Shown piece by piece: positions 23,627-27,682 of a stretch of DNA of 27,682 nt. The DNA comes from S012-113 sp965368405. GTDB taxonomy: Bacteria; Bacteroidota; Bacteroidia; Cytophagales; Cyclobacteriaceae. The notes beneath the pieces were generated by a model that was not told where the DNA came from, did not search any database, and saw nothing but the letters and a program-made list of their open reading frames with translations. A program made the position numbers and the translations under genes. The stretch is taken from assembly GCA_965368405.1 (NCBI GenBank), contig CBDUMS010000045.1:1-27682 (forward strand), given 5' to 3'. Each line of letters opens with the position of its first letter. The stretch's first letter is position 1.

Positions 23627-26236
23627 ATGTCGAGTACAGCGAACAAAGGAGCGCAATTAGAAATTACTTTAGAAGCAAACAAAACAGATCAGGCTGAAGC
23701 ACAGCCTGTAGCATACGATTATGATGAAGTTGTAGAGAAATCGAAAGAGTATTTTAATGGCGACGAACTCGCAGCGAATGTGTGGGTAAGTAAGTATGCA
23801 TTAAAAGATTCTCATGGTAATATCTATGAGTCTAACCCCGATGAGATGCATCAGCGTCTGGCTAAAGAAATTTCACGTATCGAAGCGAAGTACCCTCATC
23901 CAATGTCGGCTAACGATGTTTACAATCTGATAAAGGGCTTTAAATATATTGTACCACAAGGAGGGCCAATGACGGGCATTGGGAATCATTTTCAAATTGC
24001 CTCGCTGTCTAATTGTTTTGTGATTGGCAATGAAGGCAACTCCGATTCCTATGGTGGCATTATGAAGACCGACCAGGAACAGGTGCAGTTAATGAAGCGT
24101 AGAGGTGGTGTTGGCCATGATCTTTCACATATCCGGCCTTCCGGTAGTGCTGTAATGAATAGCGCACTTACCTCTACAGGAGTAGTACCCTTCATGGAGC
24201 GTTTTTCTAACTCAACAAGAGAGGTTGCGCAAGATGGTAGAAGGGGAGCGCTTATGTTAAGCATTTCGATTAAGCACCCTGACGCAGAACACTTTATAGA
24301 TGCCAAGTTAGACGGAACCAAGGTTACAGGAGCGAATGTGTCGGTTAGAATCGACAACGAATTTATGGATGCTGCCATCAATGGTAAAACCTATGTACAG
24401 CAATACCCGATTAATTCTGCTAACCCAGCAGTGACCAAAGAAATTGATGCAGCAGCATTGTGGAGCAAAATCGTCCATAATGCTTGGTCATCGGCAGAGC
24501 CTGGAATTTTATTCTGGGATACCATAATTAAAGAATCGGTGCCGGACTGTTATGCGGATGAGGGCTTTACGACAACCTCTACTAACCCATGTGGCGAAAT
24601 TCCCCTTTGCCCTTACGATAGCTGCCGACTACTCGCCTTGAACCTTTATAGCTATGTAAACTCTCCTTTTACCAGTGCCGCTAAATTCGATTTTACCAAG
24701 TTTAAAGACCACGTTCGCTCGGCACAAAGAATTATGGATGATATCATCGATCTGGAAGTGGAAAAGATTGATAAGATCATTAAAAAAATTGAATTAGACC
24801 CTGAAGCGGAAGAGATTAAGGCTGTTGAAGTACGATTATGGGAGAACATTCGCAAAAAAGCTTTACAAGGTCGCCGAACTGGGGTAGGCATTACCGCAGA
24901 AGGTGATATGCTTGCCGCCTTAGGCTTACAATATGGTTCTGATGAATCGATTAACTTTTCTGAAGAGGTGCACAAAACACTTGCGGTTGAAGCGTACCGA
25001 TCATCCGTTGAATTAGCCAAAGACCGTGGTGCATTTCTCGTATTCGATGCAGTAAAAGAGCAGGAAAATCCGTTTATCAACAGAATTAAAGAGGCTGACC
25101 CACAGCTTTACCAAGATATGCTGTCGTACGGTAGAAGAAATATCTCTTTGCTCACTATAGCCCCGACCGGCACCACCAGCTTAATGACCCAGACAACGTC
25201 GGGTATTGAGCCTGTATTTATGGTATCGTATAAACGACGTCGAAAAATAAACCCTAACGATCGCGATGCTCGTACCGACATGGTTGACGAAGTAGGCGAC
25301 CATTGGGAAGAGTATCAGGTATTCCATCATAACTTTAATACCTGGCTCAAGGTTAATGGTTACGACCCTGATGAGGTGTCGAAAATGGATGACACCTCCC
25401 TCAATAAACTGATTGAGCTATCGCCTTATCATAAAGCAACCGCTAATGATGTGGATTGGGTGAAGAAAGTAAAGCTTCAAGGTAAAATCCAGAAATGGGT
25501 AGACCACTCTATTAGCGTTACCGTGAACATCCCCGAAAATACCAGTGAAGATTTGGTAGGAGAAATTTATAAAACGGGATGGGAAAGTGGCTGTAAAGGC
25601 ATTACTGTTTATCGCGATGGCTCTCGCTCGGGTGTTCTTGTTTCGAACGATAAAAAAGAAAAAGAGGAAGTAGAAAATGTGGTGGTGGAACACGATGCGC
25701 CTAAGAGGCCTAAAATGCTCGAAGCCGAAATTGTACGTTTTCAAAATAACCATGAGAAATGGGTAGCCGTTGTCGGGACCTTTAACGACCGACCTTACGA
25801 AATTTTTACCGGCCCCGCAGAAGACTTTCTGTTTGTACCAACCTGGCTCGAAAATGCCTGGGTTATTAAGGAGAAACTTGAAGGAGAGCGTAGCCAGTAC
25901 AATCTGCAGTATAAAGACAAGGACGGATATAAGGTTACCATAGAAGGTTTGTCACGATCATTTAACCCGGAATATTGGAACTACGCCAAGCTGATTTCTG
26001 GTGTATTGCGTCATGGGATGCCCCTACCTTATGTGGTAGATATGGTTAACAACCTTCACCTTAACGACGAGTCGCTAAACACCTGGAAAAACGGGGTAGC
26101 TCGCGCCCTAAAGAAGTTTATACCCGATGGCACAGAACCTCGAAGGAACGAATGCCCTGAGTGCGGAGAGAATGCCTTGATTTATGAAGAAGGCTGCCTC
26201 AACTGCAAGAGCTGTGGGCATACCAAATGTGGATAG
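23627..26236 (+). CDS. nrdJ: Class II (adenosylcobalamin-dependent) ribonucleoside-diphosphate reductase
   Basis: An 869-residue enzyme that converts ribonucleotides to deoxyribonucleotides using a B12-generated thiyl radical, with no oxygen requirement. Catalytic residues are in place: C130 (SLSNCFVIG) and C333 (PYDSCRLL) as the redox pair, and the NPCGEIPLC motif with N320, radical C322 and E324. PTGTTSLMTQTTSGIEPVF (phosphate-binding and specificity region) is also present. The C-terminus has a cysteine-rich tail (C843, C846, C857, C860, C863 and C868, ending SCGHTKCG) as in B12-dependent reductases, likely a zinc site plus the thiol relay. Residues 1-40 are a low-similarity extension. No separate radical-subunit gene is adjacent, as expected for class II. 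The start ATG at 23627 is well placed, and there is no strong ribosome binding site. Confidence 0.95.
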   Translation: MSSTANKGAQLEITLEANKTDQAEAQPVAYDYDEVVEKSKEYFNGDELAANVWVSKYALKDSHGNIYESNPDEMHQRLAKEISRIEAKYPHPMSANDVYNLIKGFKYIVPQGGPMTGIGNHFQIASLSNCFVIGNEGNSDSYGGIMKTDQEQVQLMKRRGGVGHDLSHIRPSGSAVMNSALTSTGVVPFMERFSNSTREVAQDGRRGALMLSISIKHPDAEHFIDAKLDGTKVTGANVSVRIDNEFMDAAINGKTYVQQYPINSANPAVTKEIDAAALWSKIVHNAWSSAEPGILFWDTIIKESVPDCYADEGFTTTSTNPCGEIPLCPYDSCRLLALNLYSYVNSPFTSAAKFDFTKFKDHVRSAQRIMDDIIDLEVEKIDKIIKKIELDPEAEEIKAVEVRLWENIRKKALQGRRTGVGITAEGDMLAALGLQYGSDESINFSEEVHKTLAVEAYRSSVELAKDRGAFLVFDAVKEQENPFINRIKEADPQLYQDMLSYGRRNISLLTIAPTGTTSLMTQTTSGIEPVFMVSYKRRRKINPNDRDARTDMVDEVGDHWEEYQVFHHNFNTWLKVNGYDPDEVSKMDDTSLNKLIELSPYHKATANDVDWVKKVKLQGKIQKWVDHSISVTVNIPENTSEDLVGEIYKTGWESGCKGITVYRDGSRSGVLVSNDKKEKEEVENVVVEHDAPKRPKMLEAEIVRFQNNHEKWVAVVGTFNDRPYEIFTGPAEDFLFVPTWLENAWVIKEKLEGERSQYNLQYKDKDGYKVTIEGLSRSFNPEYWNYAKLISGVLRHGMPLPYVVDMVNNLHLNDESLNTWKNGVARALKKFIPDGTEPRRNECPECGENALIYEEGCLNCKSCGHTKCG

Positions 26237-26340
26237 CGTGCTTTTCAAGTGGCAGGAAGTAAGTCGCTAGAGAAGTCTTTTAATATAGGCCGTAGCACCT
26301 GTTAGTATATTCTAATTTCTGAGTAGCAAAAAAATTAGTG

Positions 26341-26706
26341 ATGACGACAACTCCAGAACACGATGCGAAAATAGCAAAGCTGACTTTTGCATCCGTATAC
26401 CCTCACTACATTACAAAGGTTGAGAATAAGGGCCGTACAAAAGATGAACTTCATAAAGTAATCGAATGGCTGACGGGATTTGATAAAAATGAATTAGAAA
26501 AGCTAATCCAGGAAAAAGTTACCTTCGTCACATTCTTTGAAAGAGCAAAGCTAAATACTAATGCAGATCTCATCAAAGGGGTAATCTGTGGCTATCGCAT
26601 CGAAGACATTGAGACTCCTCTAACCAAGCAGGTTAGATACTTAGATAAACTAGTGGACGAACTAGCAAAAGGTAGGAAAATAGAAAAAATCTTACGTCAG
26701 AGCTGA
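26341..26706 (+). CDS. DUF2200 family protein
   Basis: A 121-residue soluble, mostly helical, charged protein. ATG at 26341 is preferred; a GTG one codon earlier is possible. The pattern KIAKLTFASVYPHYITKVENKGRTKDELHKVIEWLTGF, then FFERAKLN-N---IKGVICGYRIEDIE-PL, is that of DUF2200, a small family with no assigned function. The end LDKLVDELAKGRKIEKILR is also typical. It follows nrdJ by 104 bases on the same strand, with no terminator seen between, so read-through is possible. No signal peptide or membrane segment. Confidence 0.85.
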   Translation: MTTTPEHDAKIAKLTFASVYPHYITKVENKGRTKDELHKVIEWLTGFDKNELEKLIQEKVTFVTFFERAKLNTNADLIKGVICGYRIEDIETPLTKQVRYLDKLVDELAKGRKIEKILRQS

Positions 26707-26929
26707 AAAATAACTACTCATTAAGCCAATAACTCTTCATTCCCATAACTGGGCAAGAACTCGAAATAGTCTTAGCATCGCCACTCAGCCTATTTTTTTC
26801 GGTTTCAAGATTAGATACTACTGTTTTACCAATAGGCAACCTCCTTTTATCCTAAGACAGATAAAGAGAAACGGGTTATACTTATCCTGTAGTTGTGTGC
26901 TATTTGAATTTTATTATTAAGTTTTAGAT

Positions 26930-27310
26930 ATGTTAGTAATAATATCAGCCATAATTTTTACCGCATTAACTGGGATTGTAATCATTTTTCAGGGATGTTT
27001 AGCTGCTGGTGTTCCGTGGGGAGAAGCTTCTATGGGAGGAAAATATCCGGGTAAGTATCCACCGAAATTAAGAATCGTTGCAATTTTAAATATGATAGTA
27101 TTAGCATTTATTTCAATGCTTGTATTATCAGAAGCCGAGTTATACTTTTCCCAATTAAAATCAATATCAAGAATCGGGATTTGGGTTATAACTGTGTTTT
27201 TTTTAATAGGAACAGTTATGAATACAATAACACCAAGTAAGATAGAACGTATCTGGGCTCCAGTAGCAGCCATTCAATTTGTTGCGAGTTTAATAATTGC
27301 ATTAAATTAA
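26930..27310 (+). CDS. Hypothetical four-helix membrane protein
   Basis: A 126-residue integral membrane protein with four hydrophobic segments (about 3-27, 48-68, 81-98 and 107-124). The most distinctive part is the loop after helix 1, CLAAGVPWGEASMGGKYPGKYPPKLR, rich in Gly, Pro and Lys. I believe I have seen this pattern in unnamed small membrane proteins of several phyla, but I cannot name a family. The gene looks more AT-rich than its neighbours, with many ATA and TTA codons, which hints at recent arrival. A 223-base gap before it holds no gene I can see. Function unknown. Confidence 0.75.
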   Translation: MLVIISAIIFTALTGIVIIFQGCLAAGVPWGEASMGGKYPGKYPPKLRIVAILNMIVLAFISMLVLSEAELYFSQLKSISRIGIWVITVFFLIGTVMNTITPSKIERIWAPVAAIQFVASLIIALN

Positions 27311-27362
27311 AAACTATTACAGACCATGATTAAAACAGCTCTTTTATTCTATCTTCTAAAAC

Positions 27363-27378
27363 GCTCGGTTAAACGAGC
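27363..27378 (-). terminator. Weak hairpin at the end of the DabA gene
   Basis: On the minus strand GCTCG-TTTAAC-CGAGC forms a 5-base stem around the stop codon, followed by GTTTTAG. The stem is short and the T run has only four bases, so this may be a weak terminator or chance. Confidence 0.35.
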
Positions 27379-27682
27379 TCCCATTCCAGGTTGCCAATGT
27401 ATTTGTAGGCTACCTTACCCTCATCATTCATAGCAAAGAGGTAGATCCACTCATTATCGCATAAGTGCTTTATGGACTCGTGCTTTTGAAGGATCTTGCT
27501 CATCTCATCTACTGGGGCTTCAATGATCACATTGAGGCGCTGCGGCTCGTGCTGATAGTTGTCTCCGTCGTGCACCGATTGCCAAGGCAACCCCGCACGA
27601 AGGTCTCCTCCAAATCCTTCCTGAACACCCAGGCCTCCTACCACGTTATGCAGGGTTTTATTACCGGATCCAAACTTCTTGT
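27369..27682 (-). CDS. dabA: DUF2309/DabA inorganic-carbon transporter subunit, C-terminal part (cut by the window edge)
   Basis: The last 104 residues of a protein that continues off the right edge; the GTG at 27644 is internal. Visible pattern: KKFGSGNKTLHNVVGGLGV, GDLRAGLPWQSVHDG, HEPQRLNVIIEAP, then a final KYIGNLEWELV. This matches the C-terminus of DUF2309 (UPF0753) proteins, now called DabA. DabA is a beta-carbonic-anhydrase-like zinc protein that works with the NuoL-like membrane subunit DabB to accumulate inorganic carbon, using cation gradients. The zinc ligands lie in the missing part, so activity cannot be judged. dabB would be expected further right, upstream of this gene. Confidence 0.85.
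   Translation of the reverse strand, partial: KKFGSGNKTLHNVVGGLGVQEGFGGDLRAGLPWQSVHDGDNYQHEPQRLNVIIEAPVDEMSKILQKHESIKHLCDNEWIYLFAMNDEGKVAYKYIGNLEWELV

Noticed and set aside
1..27682. CRISPR arrays, tRNA or rRNA genes, transposases, toxin-antitoxin or defence genes
   Set aside because: No regularly spaced repeats, no tRNA-like acceptor/T-loop sequences, and no such protein families among the supported genes.

Overview
The window looks like ordinary chromosome from a member of the Bacteroidota, most likely a marine or environmental Cytophagales-type bacterium. This is inferred from the gene families: the ccoI-ccoS order of cbb3 oxidase assembly genes, a fused ResB-CcsA protein of about 1000 residues, a propeller/Y_Y_Y sensor protein, and a class II ribonucleotide reductase. 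Some upstream regions also carry sequences resembling the Bacteroidota promoter element TAnnTTTG, and strong Shine-Dalgarno sites are rare. I see no insertion sequence, phage gene, CRISPR array, rRNA or tRNA.

Layout. Positions 1-4740 (minus strand): cbb3 oxidase assembly genes ccoS and ccoI, a cardiolipin synthase, and a DoxX-type membrane protein; the oxidase structural genes probably lie off the left edge. Positions 4809-8043 (plus): an exported UlaG-like metallo-beta-lactamase-fold protein, then cydAB for cytochrome bd oxidase. Positions 8077-11097 (minus): the CcsBA (ResB-CcsA) cytochrome c haem lyase. It is divergent from a ChaN-like protein (11359-12228, plus), whose candidate promoter contains a near-perfect inverted repeat. 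Positions 12225-17013 (minus): recG followed by a large propeller/Y_Y_Y membrane protein with no kinase or DNA-binding domain. Positions 17167-19187 (plus): a small DoxX-like protein with a clear terminator, then an exported M20-family hydrolase that lacks one canonical metal-ligand histidine. Positions 19195-23212 (minus): an SRPBCC protein, the thiol:disulfide interchange protein DsbD, and a canonical M20 dipeptidase. Positions 23627-27310 (plus): nrdJ, a DUF2200 protein and a small four-helix membrane protein. The right edge (27369-27682, minus) is the C-terminal end of a DUF2309/DabA protein.

How the genes fit together. The first 11 kb and dsbD form a respiratory theme: copper delivery to cbb3 oxidase (CcoI, CcoS), an alternative high-affinity quinol oxidase (CydAB), haem ligation to c-type cytochromes (CcsBA), and delivery of reducing equivalents to the periplasm (DsbD), which keeps apocytochrome cysteines reduced. 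A ChaN-like protein of a haem-binding family sits next to CcsBA. The rest is housekeeping (RecG, NrdJ, peptidases) plus uncharacterised proteins.

I did not find a clear new multi-gene system. The items most worth following are the kinase-less propeller receptor with its highly charged insert, the M20 hydrolase with Gln in place of a metal-binding His, the inverted repeat in the chaN/ccsBA divergent region, and the inverted repeats in the 414-base leader region of nrdJ.
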